Assembly (NCBI GenBank): GCA_907163375.1
Contig: CAJQUW010016852.1
Span: forward strand, 124,001 to 188,000
Source: Prostheceraeus crozeri
Lineage: Eukaryota > Platyhelminthes > Polycladida > Euryleptidae
Length of the DNA stretch: 64,000 nt
Direction: 5' to 3'
Shown here: positions 36,180 to 48,965 of the stretch, in pieces
How positions within the stretch are numbered: position 1 is the first letter of the stretch
How the letters are laid out: the number at the start of each line of letters is the position of its first letter
Notes under the pieces: model-generated
Seen by the model: the letters and a program-made list of their open reading frames with translations, nothing else
Database searches by the model: none
Told to the model about the DNA's origin: nothing
Translations under genes and position numbers: made by a program

Positions 36180-36589
36180 CTCGATGAACTTCAGACAACT
36201 TTATGCAAACGTTTTCTGCCAATCCCTCTGTAATTTTTCTGCGCCACATTTTTCTTGACTGATCCCAAGATTTTGCTGCGAATACTTTTTACAGTATATC
36301 GGTTGTTCATTTTGGTGCATTATTTCGAATTTCAAAATAAAACAAGCAATCCCGATTTAAACAATCACAGAAAAGCTGCTGAAAATTACATCATATCTGC
36401 TCTCAATGGTGGATAAAGTGACTTCTGAATGCACATATTACATAGTGCTCCACGGCTACATATACATCCACGGCTATTCTATGGCCGCCTTTTTTCATTT
36501 GAAACTGATATTTTGCTACACTATGATATGCTCATTGCACACCCTCTTTTTTCTTGTTCACTGATAGCTAGGAGCAATATCACTATTGC

Positions 36590-36990
36590 CTGGATTTTTC
36601 GAGCGATAATATAGAAATTTCTGAGGTGTTAGTGCGCCTTCGAAATTCCTACATTGCCGCCTTCAAAATCTAGACAATAATACTACTGTATATTGTGCGT
36701 AATTTAGCTATGGTACAATGTGGAAAATATAGAAGGCAGCAATACATCACGTAATGATATCTGCATCTATGCATGTGAAAGACATTTTGAAATCTCAATC
36801 AGCGTATACCTACATGTGTATTCATAGCAATGCTACCCGCTTTTCCCTACATTGCTGCCCAGTCCATTTTAATTACGCACAATAATATTAACATAAATTT
36901 TTTTCAGGCAGCAATGTAGGAAATTTTCAGGAGGTTACGCGCCCTCAAATGTCCTACATTGTTGCCCTCAAAAATACATGTTAATGTTAT
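36590..36990. repeat. Cluster of MITE-like inverted repeats
   Basis: GGCAGCAATGTAGG and its inverse CCTACATTGCYGCC recur near 36,640, 36,855, 36,912 and 36,948, next to shared GCGCCYTCRAA blocks. This suggests one or more nested foldback elements without coding capacity. Confidence 0.5.
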
Positions 36991-38400
36991 ATTGTTTACA
37001 TACTTCTATGTTATGCAACTATGATGAACTAAAGATCATTAATACTTTCATCAAAACGAAAATCTAATTAAGCGACCTAATCTTGCATCTCAGTAATCCT
37101 ATCCAAATCGTTGTTACTTGATGCACACCTTCGTCATATTGATAGCGACAATGGATAATTTTAAATTTCATTCTAAATCGCTTTTATCACTCGCATTGAT
37201 GAGAAACTATAGGCTTCAGTTGTGAGATTCTGTTTCTAATTAGTAATCTGATATTGCCTATTTACTGTAATAAATTGGGAATAAAATCATATATATATTT
37301 CAATGACAGTTTAGCAACGAAATTCAAGATAAGTGCGACTGTCTCACTTCTTGTGTTAGATTCAAGCAGGATAGCTGACAAGGGCACATCAATTTTTCAA
37401 TTTATTTGACAAAGACGAGTCATTCATTCTCATCTCCTGTAATTGAAATCTTTGTTAATCTGTTCTATTCATTTTTCTCATAACATTCGTGTAACTTTCG
37501 ATATGTGTTAGGAGCCGTATGCAGCAAGTCTGTAATATCCGAGGGGGTGGGGGGAATTTCACAAGAACGATTTCGGCGGAAGGAGGGTGTTTCGATAACG
37601 ATTATGTAATCACTGGAAAATCAAATCTTTCAAATGTTCTAGAACATCAATCGTGATAATGGTATGCATCAATGAAAATGCCCAAAAGTCTTCAAGAGGT
37701 GATTGAAGACAGTGGTGAAGAGTTGAAAAGAGAATGATAACGAAATCCTCGCGTCAAAGCATTTTTGACTTTAGTGGCATTTACCTGCGCAATTTGACTG
37801 AGTCAGATTTTACCGATTTTTTGTAGATCATTTAATTTCCAAACCTTTTTAAACAATCTTAAAACTCTTAATACTTCATTTAATTGGATTGTATTTATGT
37901 CGCTCACAATCAGTTTACTTCTGAAATGCTCTGTCATCTGCTTCTCTTGCAGTTGGTTCTCCTTGCTTAGCTTTGGTTTGAAGATCAACGACAGGACTCT
38001 TTACCGCATGTTGATGTTTGTTTAATTCGTCATGACCACATAGAATTGGATTCATCTGCGCGCGTCTTCGGTTTCCTAGAATAGAAGGAAGGACTGTATC
38101 TAACCTTAGCATCGAAATGGCACATCACAGAATTATAGACAACTTGCTCTTCTCGAATGGATAATTCATGTACCGCTTGCTTTTGGAAATGGCAAACAAT
38201 AGGCTGTCAGCAGAGGACACCAGAGCCAGTGAGAGAGGCGTGCGTGCTGTGATATCACCTCGCACATACCAAAACACACATCGCTGTCTGCCGAACATTT
38301 TATTCAGTGTATGCACTATGTAGTGAATACACACTATGCTGAGATGCTGCACTATGCACTATGCTGAGAAGACAATAGTGAAATCAATAAGTGAACGAAT
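36991..38400. other. Non-coding stretch, nothing recognised
   Basis: Only short random frames. The - strand frames near 37,803-38,352 show no motif. Confidence 0.35.
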
Positions 38401-38403
38401 GTC

Positions 38404-38690
38404 CGTACGCCTGCTTTTTCAATAATGATCGGAAGGGCCAATATTATGGAGAAAACTTGTGCACAATGATCTGAAGGAATTGTGGCAATCGAAGCACTTT
38501 GCTGGAACTCACAGTAATCCGCAAGCGACGCACGACTTTTTCCTATCTCTGTAAGGTATTAGGAATTCCCTTTTGTCCACTTACTAAGTTCCTCGATGTG
38601 GCGTCGATTTCGAATTAATCACACTTCTAGCAAACCGAAGCAGATAAACAAAAAATTCTGTGGTCATGACAGATAATCGTACGAAGTTAA
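38404..38690. repeat. Dispersed repeat copy (partners at 63,725 and 44,871)
   Basis: Shares AATAATGATYGGARGGSCCAA-like sequence, GAGAAAACTTG, then AATCCGCAAGCGACGCACGAC (versus AATCCGCATGCGACGCACGAC) and AATTCTGTGGT with 63,725-63,985. Non-coding interspersed family. Confidence 0.65.
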
Positions 38691-41600
38691 AGATCAATTT
38701 AGAAAGACTAAAGTGTATAATGAATTGTATTTAAAACAAGAATGCAAAGAGAACAACCTATTCAAACAGATGACAGAAGATTACAAGAGCAAGTTGATAT
38801 TGAAGGAATAAAATGATGCTAAAAAATTGAATTCAACAGCACTTCAAAAATGTCTTTTTAGGCCTACAAATGGTGTGATTTGGAATTACTGGCAATTGTT
38901 GGTTAGGGTAATTATCACCGTAAATTTCGGAAATTTAATTAATTCTGTTGTGAATGTTTGGTGAGAATGAATTCACATTCTATATTCGTTCTTCAAATGA
39001 TTGTAGCGCTTTTCATCCATTGATGAATTTTCTGCAATTATAACAATATAACTTCATTTGATGTCTGAATCTTCTTCAAAGCATTTTTTTGAAATACTCT
39101 TTATCAAGGCTATAGATCAAGTCAATTTAATTGAACAACTTTTACTTCCTCATTTATAGTTTTGCTCTATACAGTTGTTTCAATGAGTAAGCTCTCGATG
39201 TACTTCATCACTCCGGACAGAAGCGATGCTAATCTTATTTTTGGTTCAATTCTTGTTTTGCTTTGTCTTATCGACTTAACATACAGATGTACTTCTCCAT
39301 GTCTAGACAACTGTTATCCAATGTTCGTTGGTCTTAACATGTAAATGGAGATGGTTGACGTTTAATTAAAGAATTACGTCTTATATTTCAGCATTTGTTA
39401 TTATCGTCGCTGTGGTCGGGGAGATCTGGGTTCAGATAGGTGTGGTCAAGCTAAAAGCCTTAAAAATGCAGCAGGTACATTCCATTCTTCATTCTTGCTG
39501 AAACCTATCAGGACCGGCCCCCAAATGAACTTCTTTTTATGTCTCCTAAAATATGTCTGATAGAAGCTTAATTTTTTGTGACTTTTAGTTTGTATGTATG
39601 TTGAAGTTTCAGTAAAAATTTGGGCAAAATCGATCTACTGTAAGGTCATTTCTAGAGGTCATTTTTAAAAGTACTTTTTAGAAAATTGATGGTTTTCATT
39701 CAGAGTTGCATTGATTATTGTTGACATAATGTTTCTGTATCACATTTATATGATATTTATGCATATGCAATTCAAATTTGTTAACATATACATTCATCTT
39801 ATCTCCCAAGATGGGTACATGTATACCTGTACATGCAATGAACATATGCAGTATAGGCCTATGAAGTTTTGATGAGAATTTTTAGATGTGAAACTCACAG
39901 AATGATGCAAAACAGATACCGTATCACCATTCGAAAGATTGCATTCGGAATGTATCATAACCTTGTCTTTTTGCAGAATGAGTCATTAGAAGGCGATATT
40001 TATAAAGATATAAAAAAATGCAATAAAATATGAAGACATTATTTACGTTCAAATTTCAAATTGCTATTTATAGTACTAAAATTAATGTAGAATATTATGC
40101 TTATAATCTACCATATAGATATGCTTAAGTTGAAGTTCGCAGAAATACTTTAGTTGCAATGAACAATTTTGAAGTGTCAAAAAATATACATAGATTCTTG
40201 AAAAATGAGAAAAATTGGAAATTCAATTTTAAATTTAAATTTAGAATTTAGTAATTCTCAAGCACAGCAGCTACTCTTCTCTCATCGTGACACTTTTATC
40301 TGTAGTTTATGTTACTCGGTAGATAGTAATAGACCTAGTAATGCATAAAAATACAAAACTATCAAGTACAAGCATAAAACATGAACACTGCTAGGCTGAG
40401 ATGCAAAGTGAAGACAAGATCAAGATACTTGTTAAGTTGTGGATAGTTTCCTCTGACGGTCGGCATCGACCATGAAAAAGCTTAGGTGCTAACTCATTTT
40501 CAAATTGCCTGCTTGTGATAATGTATTATCAGCTTAACTCTCAATTATTTTGATCTTTATTCAAATATTTGTGTTTAATTAAGCTTATATCCTTAATACA
40601 CGCGGAATATGCTGAGCTGCATATCTAAACAGAGGATTTAGAAGGCTGACCAGTGAGTCGGACCAGTATACTGTATTTAACCTCATAGGCTACGGATGGA
40701 TTAATTTGCATAGGCCTACATTTTTATGAGCATGCAATCATACATACAATGCACGGAGTGTACACATATTCAATGTGTGAATCCGACCCAAATTCGTGTA
40801 CCGAGGCCGATGTGCTGAAATGTCTCGGGCTCGGGTTCAGGTCGGGTTGGCTAAGAAAATTTCGGGTTGCACCACCTCAGAAGTGTCAAGCATTTACGTT
40901 CTGTGAACTCCACCACCTCGATGGAAGCAAAGCACCAGCCCGAATTTCGATTTCAAACTTTCCTGTCAGAAATAAGCGAATTATTCAACAGTTGAGTTGT
41001 TGATTAAGACATCTGAAGTCATCAATAATGATGACATATTAGTTTTCACTTCGACAGCGTTTGTGACAACGAGATTTTTGGTGCGCGTGATTTCCAGCAT
41101 GGCGTGATTTTGCATCGGTCCCTTAATTTCACCATTCACATTCACAGCTTTAAATCAAAAAGGTTTTGATTAAATGAAGGCGAACCTTTAAGAGGCCACA
41201 GATTTGTTACAAAACATTAGACCTACATAGCGCTTTAGAAAATTCTGGTCCGGTTTGTCAAACCGCTTAGTGACAATTCAAGCTTGTCTAAAATTGCGAG
41301 GAAGATTGATGATTGGACAGAGCATATCATGGGTGATAATAATGACATTCTATTTACACAAATATAGATATGAAAAAAAGAATATGAGTAGGCAAACATC
41401 ATGTAGGTGATGCCTTGTGGAGATAACCTCCTGTTTCATCAGACTTGAAAAGCGATTTTTATCACCTAGCACCGTTTGGATGAAGGTTCAACTAAGAACT
41501 TTCACTCTATACAAAACTAAATTTTGTCATCGATAAATCGAAATTTTCCTTTAATTGTTTGCTTTAAAGATTTTCAAAACATACTCTATTCATCATAGCT

Positions 41601-42683
41601 TCAACATAGAACAACTAACCAGTGCTTGACACAAAAATCCATGCAATAGAAGGTGCAAATTAACAACAAATTACGAATTGGCAAGATAGTTCGTTCTAGC
41701 TATAGGCTGGCATAAAGTCTTGAACTCTGTCGAGTGAGAAATGCAAGTTTTCGTAGCAGACATGTATCACACAAGCAGTAATTGTAATAGATGTCAGGCA
41801 CCCTGATGCGATGTATTAAATTTGCTTTTTTCTCTAATCTCTTGCTGTATATAAATGTCCACTAGTCCTACGTGTGATCAAAGTGCAAAAATATTTTGCA
41901 GATGTTTGGCATACTAGTTCTGAAGAAGAGCTCAACTTTGGTGCATTCCTTAGCAATTATTCATGCAAACTTTTCATCTCTATGACTTTCGGCGTCCATT
42001 ATTCTTCTAGCAAGACTATATCTGTGATTATTAGTGACCGAAAATTAGGAAGTCTCCAAAACGCAATTACATGAGAAGCAATTGAAGGTTGTAGGCTAAA
42101 TTTTAAAAGGCTAATGTGGGCTAATTTTAAAACACATTTTCTCATTCACTGCTATTAATATGTAGATCCACCAATATTTTCATTAAAGGAGAAAATGAAA
42201 AACCTTTTTGCATTTTGAATCTGCCGAGTTTTTGCTAGTGATTTACTTATACAGAATTACATTGCTTTTTGCTACCTTTATTTCTACTTGTTGATAGTAA
42301 GCACTGAATTGTCCACTCGATAGAACTAAGATAGATATTTCCTCTCAAATCTCAGCAGATAGCAGATTGCGTGCCACGAGGTGATCAAATGTCCTTCTTC
42401 AAGCCAGGGTAGTTTTGAAACAGTGACTGCGGAGTTGTAGCACAGTGAAGGACACTCTCTACTCGCAAGGCTATCACAACATCAGTAATGAGTGAAATTG
42501 TAGCCAGTTAACAACTGGTTTTTTCCAATTTTCAACACATTTAGCCACAATTTACGCATGTATTACCGATTAGAAATATGATAGTAGCAGTTATATTCGA
42601 CAGGAACGGATTTGAAGACATTCCATGCCAAGGCTGTGCCTCTCCATGTAGGTTTAGTGCTTTCAACTTACAGTAATTAGACC
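38691..42683. other. Long gene-poor stretch
   Basis: AT-rich sequence with only random short frames. No domain, long repeat or RNA gene was identified. A GGGTTCAGGTCGGGTTGG spot near 40,830 echoes one at 15,235. Confidence 0.35.
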
Positions 42684-44125
42684 CTTAAAGTACGATGGGG
42701 GCCTAGCAGGCCCCCATGGCATTTTTAATTGTAGATATTTTAAAAATTTTTATATATATTTGGTTCTCGTTTTAGAACTTCTTCAATTTTCAGATGTTGA
42801 ATATATCTAATCATTTGTCAATCCAATAAACTCATTATAAAGCAATAATCCAAGTGAGATCTAATTGTGTAACAAATAATACGGTGGGGGCCTGAGAGGC
42901 CCCAAGCAATGTAAGCACGCTCAATTCCATGTCATGCGGGTCATAATGAGCAGAATATCCTGGAATCAACATTTTAACTGACTCACATTCATTGCAACTC
43001 CGTTTTTATGTACAGCGTGAGATTGGTCAAGGAGCTCGAGTAACCCTTCAGTTGACCGAACCATGGTCGAATTCAGGTAGACACGTCACTACGGATAATT
43101 TTTTAATAGTATCACATTGGCCAGAGCGCTTCTTGCCAGGAACATGACTTTCACCGGAACCTTGAGAAAAAAGAAACCTGAAATACCCACTTCTATTGTG
43201 AATACAACGAACCGGACCTCCTTTCTGGTGACTTCTGTTTTAGCGGCGAACTTACTATGGCTTCTTATTTCCCCAAAAAGGGAAAGTGTGTGGTCATGCT
43301 GTCATCTCTTCATCATGATGATACATGTGAGGATGAAGAAAAACGACGACCACAGATTATCACTGATTATAATCAGTGGAAGGGAGGCGTCGATGCGTTG
43401 GACATGCTTTTGGCGACATACTCCTGTAAGCGCAAAACAAATAGATGGCCATTTGCTCTTTTCTGCCAATTAGTTGACAGCGCAGCATACAATGCATACG
43501 TCTTATGCTTGTCCATTCATCCGAATTTCCATAACCGGGCAAGCCACCGCCGACGCGCTTTCCTCTTGCAACTCGCAAAGGAGCTTCTGCCACAACCTCA
43601 ACACCTACCAACATGTACACAAGCTGTTTCATTACCAAGCAATCCATCTTTGAAGCGACAAGGATGCCACCAATGTCCGAGAAGCATCGAACGGAAAACG
43701 AAATCACATTGCTGCATTTGCGGTAGAAGTGTCTGTGGTGAGCATGGAGGACACTACTGTCACTCCTGCGTTCAATAGAAGGTGTTCTATTTCGTGTCTA
43801 TAATTACAAACTTCTTTCATGTATTTTTTTATAATTAGCGCATATTCTATGTTCTAGCGCGAGGTTAAATCTTGACAACTTTGTAGATGCTTCTTGATTA
43901 ATCAATTTTTTAGCAATAGTATTGACTATAAGCAATATATCATTGAACCATTTGTCATATTTTTCTCATTAATGTATTTCATGAATATATACAAAAGTAC
44001 AACATTCAATTATGATGTCTAATGCGACAATATTAGCAACAAATCTGATATATAGGAAGCCAGGGGCCTAAGAGGCCCCACCGTATTATTGAGGAGAAAT
44101 TTTCCCCGTAGTTAGAGGGTCAATT
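42684..44125 (+). mobile_element. piggyBac-type element 1, internally deleted
   Basis: The ends are inverted: GACCCTTAAAGTACGATGGGG on the left and, read back from the right, GACCCTCTAACTACGGGG. Inner palindromes (GGGGGCCTAGCAGGCCCCC at about 42,699 and GGGGCCTGAGAGGCCCC near 42,890) have a matching inverse near 44,067 (GGGGCCTAAGAGGCCCC beside CCGTATTATT). The flanks are AATTAG on both sides, not a clean TTAA. Coding remains are at 43,117-43,778. Confidence 0.65.
43117..43778 (+). pseudogene. piggyBac transposase, C-terminal half
   Basis: MTFTGTLRKKKPEIP appears in one frame. From 43,257 a second frame has FPKKGKCVVMLSSLHHDD, then IITDYNQWKGGVDALDMLLA, then WPFALFCQLVDSAAYNAYVL, and a Cys-rich tail (CHQCP, HCCICGRSVCGEHGGHYCHSC). 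These are the third catalytic Asp region (NxxKGGVDxxD-like) and the terminal zinc domain of piggyBac transposases. The N-terminal half is missing and one frameshift lies near 43,230-43,260. Confidence 0.75.
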
Positions 44126-44128
44126 AGA

Positions 44129-44330
44129 GAAAACATAGAAAACCTTATCTCTAGAAAAAGCTTCAATGTGCTTCCCATTGGATTCACGTGCGTCTTTCTT
44201 TGACAATATCTGACACGAAGAGGAACCAGGTATAGAAGTCGGCAGACTCACAGAATTATAATGACCATTAGGTGCCCATCATTCTGTAAAAGTCCAATTT
44301 TCGGTCTCGTTACTTGCTGAAAAATTGAAT
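44129..44330. repeat. Dispersed repeat, copy 2 (partner at 12,828-13,030)
   Basis: See the 12,828 copy. Shared blocks in the same order, moderately diverged. It starts right at the end of piggyBac element 1. Confidence 0.45.
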
Positions 44331-44465
44331 AGTGGCGGCCAAACTGTCACTTCTATTTGCTAAGGAAAATTCCACAAGCTATTGATTCTAACCAATCACA
44401 TAGTGGTTGATTAGAGTATCTCAGTGAAAAATTGGATTTTTATGACACTATAACTTATGAAGCTA

Positions 44466-44726
44466 CACTGTAAACTGTAAACCGTACATATCCGTCAAAA
44501 TTAACAGCTAAAATTAGTTCCACGGTTTCCTAGAGTCTGAATTGTAAATATCCGTAAAAACAGACGTTTGACTTATCTGATATAAACGGATTTTAAGTGT
44601 TACGTCATCATTTTAACAGTAATCTATTTTTTACTGATATTTTTACAGTAATACATATATTTACGAATATTTTCTGTGAAGTTTAACGGTTATTTTAGCT
44701 GTTTTTAGGGTGTACAGTTTACAGTG
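44466..44726. mobile_element. 261-bp MITE with TA target duplication
   Basis: CACTGTAAACTGTA on the left is matched by TACAGTTTACAGTG on the right, with TA on both flanks (44,464 and 44,727). The interior is AT-rich with repeated CCGT/ACGG and TTTACAGTAAT motifs. Non-autonomous Tc1/mariner-like or similar family. Confidence 0.65.
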
Positions 44727-44730
44727 TATA

Positions 44731-46018
44731 TTTCCACTCAGAAGAAATTATTGCTATCAATTTCAATGCAGCAAATTAGACGCAAACGATTTCAAGTTCT
44801 CCTGAGAGTCTTTTGAGATTGCTCCTACATTTCTGATATCTTCAAACATTTGATCGAGAGAATTCATGTTTTGGAGAGAGCTTGTGGACAATCACGCGAA
44901 TTCTTCGAATCTTAAAGATATCAAACTGCTGGAGAACTTTGAAGGGATTCAAAGAAATCCGAATGCAGTGAAAAACTGTCCTTATATTCAACTGAAGCAT
45001 TAATTAAATCTCTCTTTCTTTATTTGATTTCAGGGTGACCTGGAACAGCAGTCCCCATTATTTCATTCGCATCTATGAATTAATAAAAATTCAGATGTAT
45101 AGAATGATACAATGTGTTCTTCTTAATGATGTGCAATTCAGAGACAATCAAGACGCTCATCAGAAGTACAATGTCCTTCATGTACCGTAACTCATTAAAG
45201 TTTATTAGCATCTTTAAAAAATGACAAGATGATGAGTGCATTGTAGATGAAGTCACAAAGTCACTTGCAGAATCTTTCAAATGACGATTGAGATGTTTTC
45301 CTGCTTAAAATAATGCACATGTACTACAAAGACCAATCATGCAAATTTATGGGACGCATCTCCTGAGTGTTAACCCTAATATAGAGTTTAATCAATTGTT
45401 TTATTTGGTCAACTGCCTTCATTGACAAGTGTTTGAATTTACATGCAGATTCAAATTACAAACTAGCTTCTGGATCTTCCGGAGTGCGACATTTTTTTCA
45501 TGCGAATAGTGCACCAACGTCAGAAGTTCCGTCAGTACACACTATAAATGAATTTGTTAGGAACTGGATTTTCAAGATGTGCCTTGATTCATCATATATT
45601 TATTTAATCGTATTTTTGATGCTATTAATCTATTTTGGATCATAAATTCCGGTCATATGCTCACAACCATCTTCAGACAACTTTTGAAGATATAGCTACG
45701 GCAATAAAACCGAAATCAACCACAAATAAAATATGTAAATCAATCAATAACATCAGGAACTACTCAACATATCCGACCAATCAAATTTGGAAAAAGAACC
45801 GCCGAACTCTGTCGAGTGCTATCACAGCAGTCGCATATTGTTCTCAACATGGATAGCAGTCATTTTCGATCTCTATGGCTACATCTGCTGAGATTTGATT
45901 GACTTGTCATACCCGGTTATCAAATTTACATTTTATCAGCTTTCTATGCTATTCTTGGATGAAAATTAATATACTGGAAAGTGCTCAGTGATACATGACT
46001 GCGTTACAAGGAAACAAT
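44731..46018. other. Non-coding stretch before the first GPCR
   Basis: Contains a partial copy (44,871-44,975) of the 38,404/63,725 repeat. At 45,862-45,895 it has a GGCTACATCTGCTGAGATTTGAT block that recurs at about 50,685. No gene is supported. Confidence 0.4.
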
Positions 46019-47002
46019 CTATGTCACAGTTCTTTCCATCGAAATGTTAGATGCTTCAACTACTTTTCTCCCAGTAAGCAACAGACAAAGGGCAACAAAG
46101 GCTCTGCGAAAGCCTCTTGTGGTAAATATATAAACATAAAAGTTGATGCCGTTATTCGTAGCAGAAAACATTAGGAGAATATTATAAGTTGCGTAAGAGA
46201 TGCTCTTGCTAAGATGTGGAAGCGCATCAGCATCCAGTAACGCATTGAATATGAATCCGGGCGAGGCAAGCACCAACTGTGCAATACTGACACCAAGCAT
46301 CATTATTGTCGCCGATAAAATAGTATTAGTACTTGATGGTCCAACGGCATCACTGGTGGCCGTTCCAACCTTTCGAAAGCGTGCATTGATCTTGATGAAA
46401 ATGACAGCCATCATTACAATAAGCAGCACATGAGGCATGATGGAACTTACTGCAAAACTCAGCCATGTGAATGTGGTCAGTGGTATTGGTAAAACATTCA
46501 GACATTTTCCACTTCCGTAATCCCGTCCAAGCAGGAGTCCGTTTAGCAGAATTGACACTGCTATCACACCAGTAATCATCCCCACAGCAGCTTTCCAACT
46601 TTTCAGAAACTGCAATTTTGTTGGATAGACAGTCAAACATAAGCGCTCAAATGCGATCAAACAGAGTGTCCAAATGGAGACAAAATAGGACATGTACACA
46701 GCAAAGGTATGAAATTTGCAGCTAAAAGAGTTATTGTTTCTCAAATCATATTTGAAGGTAGCCATTTGCCAATATCTCAATGCGGCGGTCAAAATAGCTA
46801 TTGAGTCCGAAAAAGCCAATGTGATGAAAAGAATTCGAGTAGAAATGCGCAAGGATCGATAATATGCGAGTGTAACAAAGGTCAAAACGTTGCCAATTGT
46901 ACCGAAGATTATAACGATTGGACCGTAAACTTTGACGAAAGTATTGATCGCCTCTGCAACTGAATCAGTAGTCGAATTATTTGTGGACATGTCAATGTTC
47001 AC
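46019..47002 (-). CDS. Rhodopsin-class G protein-coupled receptor 1 (intronless)
   Basis: 327 residues, complete 7TM layout. N-terminal glycosylation-like NNST. G37-N38 in TM1, LAFSD in TM2 (D66), C95 and C167 as the likely disulfide pair, E119-R120 (ERL in place of DRY) after TM3, a proline in TM6 (ASPGF), NNGINFYVYIF in TM7 in place of NPxxY, then a GFRRAF helix 8. The pattern fits invertebrate peptide-type receptors (FMRFamide-receptor-like). The ligand is unknown. A paralogue on the opposite strand lies at 51,612-52,568. Host gene with no intron. Confidence 0.85.
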   Translation of the reverse strand: MNIDMSTNNSTTDSVAEAINTFVKVYGPIVIIFGTIGNVLTFVTLAYYRSLRISTRILFITLAFSDSIAILTAALRYWQMATFKYDLRNNNSFSCKFHTFAVYMSYFVSIWTLCLIAFERLCLTVYPTKLQFLKSWKAAVGMITGVIAVSILLNGLLLGRDYGSGKCLNVLPIPLTTFTWLSFAVSSIMPHVLLIVMMAVIFIKINARFRKVGTATSDAVGPSSTNTILSATIMMLGVSIAQLVLASPGFIFNALLDADALPHLSKSISYATYNILLMFSATNNGINFYVYIFTTRGFRRAFVALCLLLTGRKVVEASNISMERTVT

Positions 47003-48480
47003 CGAAATCCTTTCTGTTAGAGGTTTGTCTTAGTAATGATCAAATTCGGAGATCACATCCTTCTAAATTGTCATCAACTTCAATAAAGGAGATAACCTTC
47101 ACAAGTAGTTTCCGTTGGTGAAATATCCGCGAATCAGGAAATAAGCTGAAGATTGATATTCACAGCAAATAGATTGAAATGGATAGTTTTAATTATTTTA
47201 TCCTATCAAGGAGCGAGAAACAATTTACAATGCGTTCAACGAGAAAGCAATACGAATCTTTCAACACAAGAGAACGAAATTTTGTGCTCAATCAAACATT
47301 TTTCCCGTATGAATTTTCTTGTTTATCTCTTATGTTTCATTGTTCTTATCCATATTTAATCAAGGAAATGTCCACATCAATCACTACTCTTGCCACTCAC
47401 TCAGAAGTGGAAACTTGAAGTGCAGTTGACACAGTATGTTTTGAAATGTCATTGTTTGTTTTGTATAATAGTTCACAATTGAGTAAGAGAGACGCGCTTT
47501 AGAGATACCACCGTCAGAATATTCCTATGAAGTGAAATTATTGTTAAGCTATTTAAAACATGAATACACAGCGCAATGTACATTTATTAAGGATGTAATT
47601 CTAGTATCAGAAGTATTTGATTATTTTCACTTGACTAATCCTAATCCAATATTCTCATAAGAAGGGCTAAAAAGCCATGTTTTTGAAATGTGGTTTTAAT
47701 TGCTTATTGATACCAGCACTTTATATCGATACTTTTGAATTGAAGAACCCATTACTTGAATCAAATGAAATCAAAACCAGAAGAAAACAAAGGAGGAAGT
47801 ATCTTCAAAAAGCGCTTCACTGGAAGTTCTGTGCCGATCAAATGCGAGCGAATGATAAAGTATCTCAAAAAGGTGCTTCTTCTCGGCTAAACACATTGCC
47901 TCTTGTAAAGGAAGAATGAACCAGATCGCGTTAGCAGCTATGGAATACTATCAGAATTAGCTATTCGAATGACCATCCTGATAAGAATATCTTGTCAATA
48001 ACATACTGTTACAACATGAATTGGCGATTCGCAGATAACTTCGCATACTTGACATGCGTATCTCTATAAAATTCAGTTTAACTAACATGCGACGAAAATT
48101 GGCGATTAAATATAAGTGAATTTCAAAAATAATCTAACTTAAGTAGAAAACATTTGCGTTATTACACATTAGTGCCTACAACTGATTTTATTTTATAGTT
48201 TGATGATAGGGCTGCTGTTGATTGATTGATCTAAATTTTAGTTTAACAATTTTTAACTGTCATGTTTATTATACCAAGAAAAAGGAAAACGAATCTTTCG
48301 GTTATTTCAAGGCTACTTGTATGTAAAAGCCCGGGTTTTTATTTTGCAAATGCAGTCCTCATCATAGTTGCTACATTTCATAATTACAAGGGTTCGAAGC
48401 ATTTTCTTTGGATACTTTGAATTTTTTAGGTGATATTTTAAATTTCTGTATTTACTCAAATATAAGTACTCAAATATAAT
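47003..48480. other. Upstream region of GPCR 1, no gene recognised
   Basis: Short random frames only. It would contain the promoter of the leftward receptor gene, but no clear TATA or other element was seen. Confidence 0.35.
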
Positions 48481-48714
48481 AAATCGTCAAGGTCAGCAGA
48501 GTGCAAATGTTTAGAAATTTCAGTTTCATTAGGAATGCTGCGAATATGTTCTTTCATTTTAGTGTAGAGATGACGCTTAGTCTAACCAATATAGCTGCTT
48601 GATGAAACTATACAGCTATAGCTGCATAATGATGATATAGATGCCTATGATGATATAGCTGCCCAGTGAAACTGAAATTTCTAAACATTTGCACTCTGCT
48701 GACCTTGACGATTT
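48481..48714. repeat. Perfect 48-bp inverted repeat with 138-base loop
   Basis: AAATCGTCAAGGTCAGCAGA and 28 following bases at 48,481-48,528 are exactly inverted at 48,667-48,714. The loop contains ATAGCTGC/GATGATATAG sub-repeats. No mismatch was seen in the arms, so it is either recent or maintained. Confidence 0.88.
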
Positions 48715-48917
48715 CTCGATAATCTACAAAGCCAAGTACACGAAAATAACTGAAAGTATCGCTCTTTGCCGTAGCACTGACAGAACCTTGCTGAATGAAC
48801 ACGATTCCTCATTTAAGCTGCGGGTCTTTCTGTGACTGTCGCAATTTTATTGATTACTATTCTCTTCTCTTTTAACTTTAATCATTGTTGTAAGTCGATT
48901 TTTTCCATGCCTGTACA

Positions 48918-48965
48918 TGCACCTGATGATGGTCTAAAATAGACTGAAACCGGTCGTGACACATC
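48918..48965 (+). ncRNA. Hammerhead-like motif (Penelope-type repeat remnant)
   Basis: CTGATGATGGTCTAAAATAG continues into ACTGAAACCGGTCGTGAC. CUGAUGA, a small stem (GGUCU/AGACU) and GAAAC are spaced as in the hammerhead core carried by Penelope-like retroelements. The remaining stems were not proven and no reverse transcriptase is nearby. Confidence 0.35.

Noticed and set aside
37803-38352. Three short - strand frames of 60-75 codons
   Set aside because: No domain, start context or repeat support.
43360-43707. 115-codon frame antisense to piggyBac
   Set aside because: Antisense shadow of the transposase C-terminal region.
46200-46640. Frames antisense to or within GPCR 1
   Set aside because: Shadows of the receptor gene without motifs of their own.
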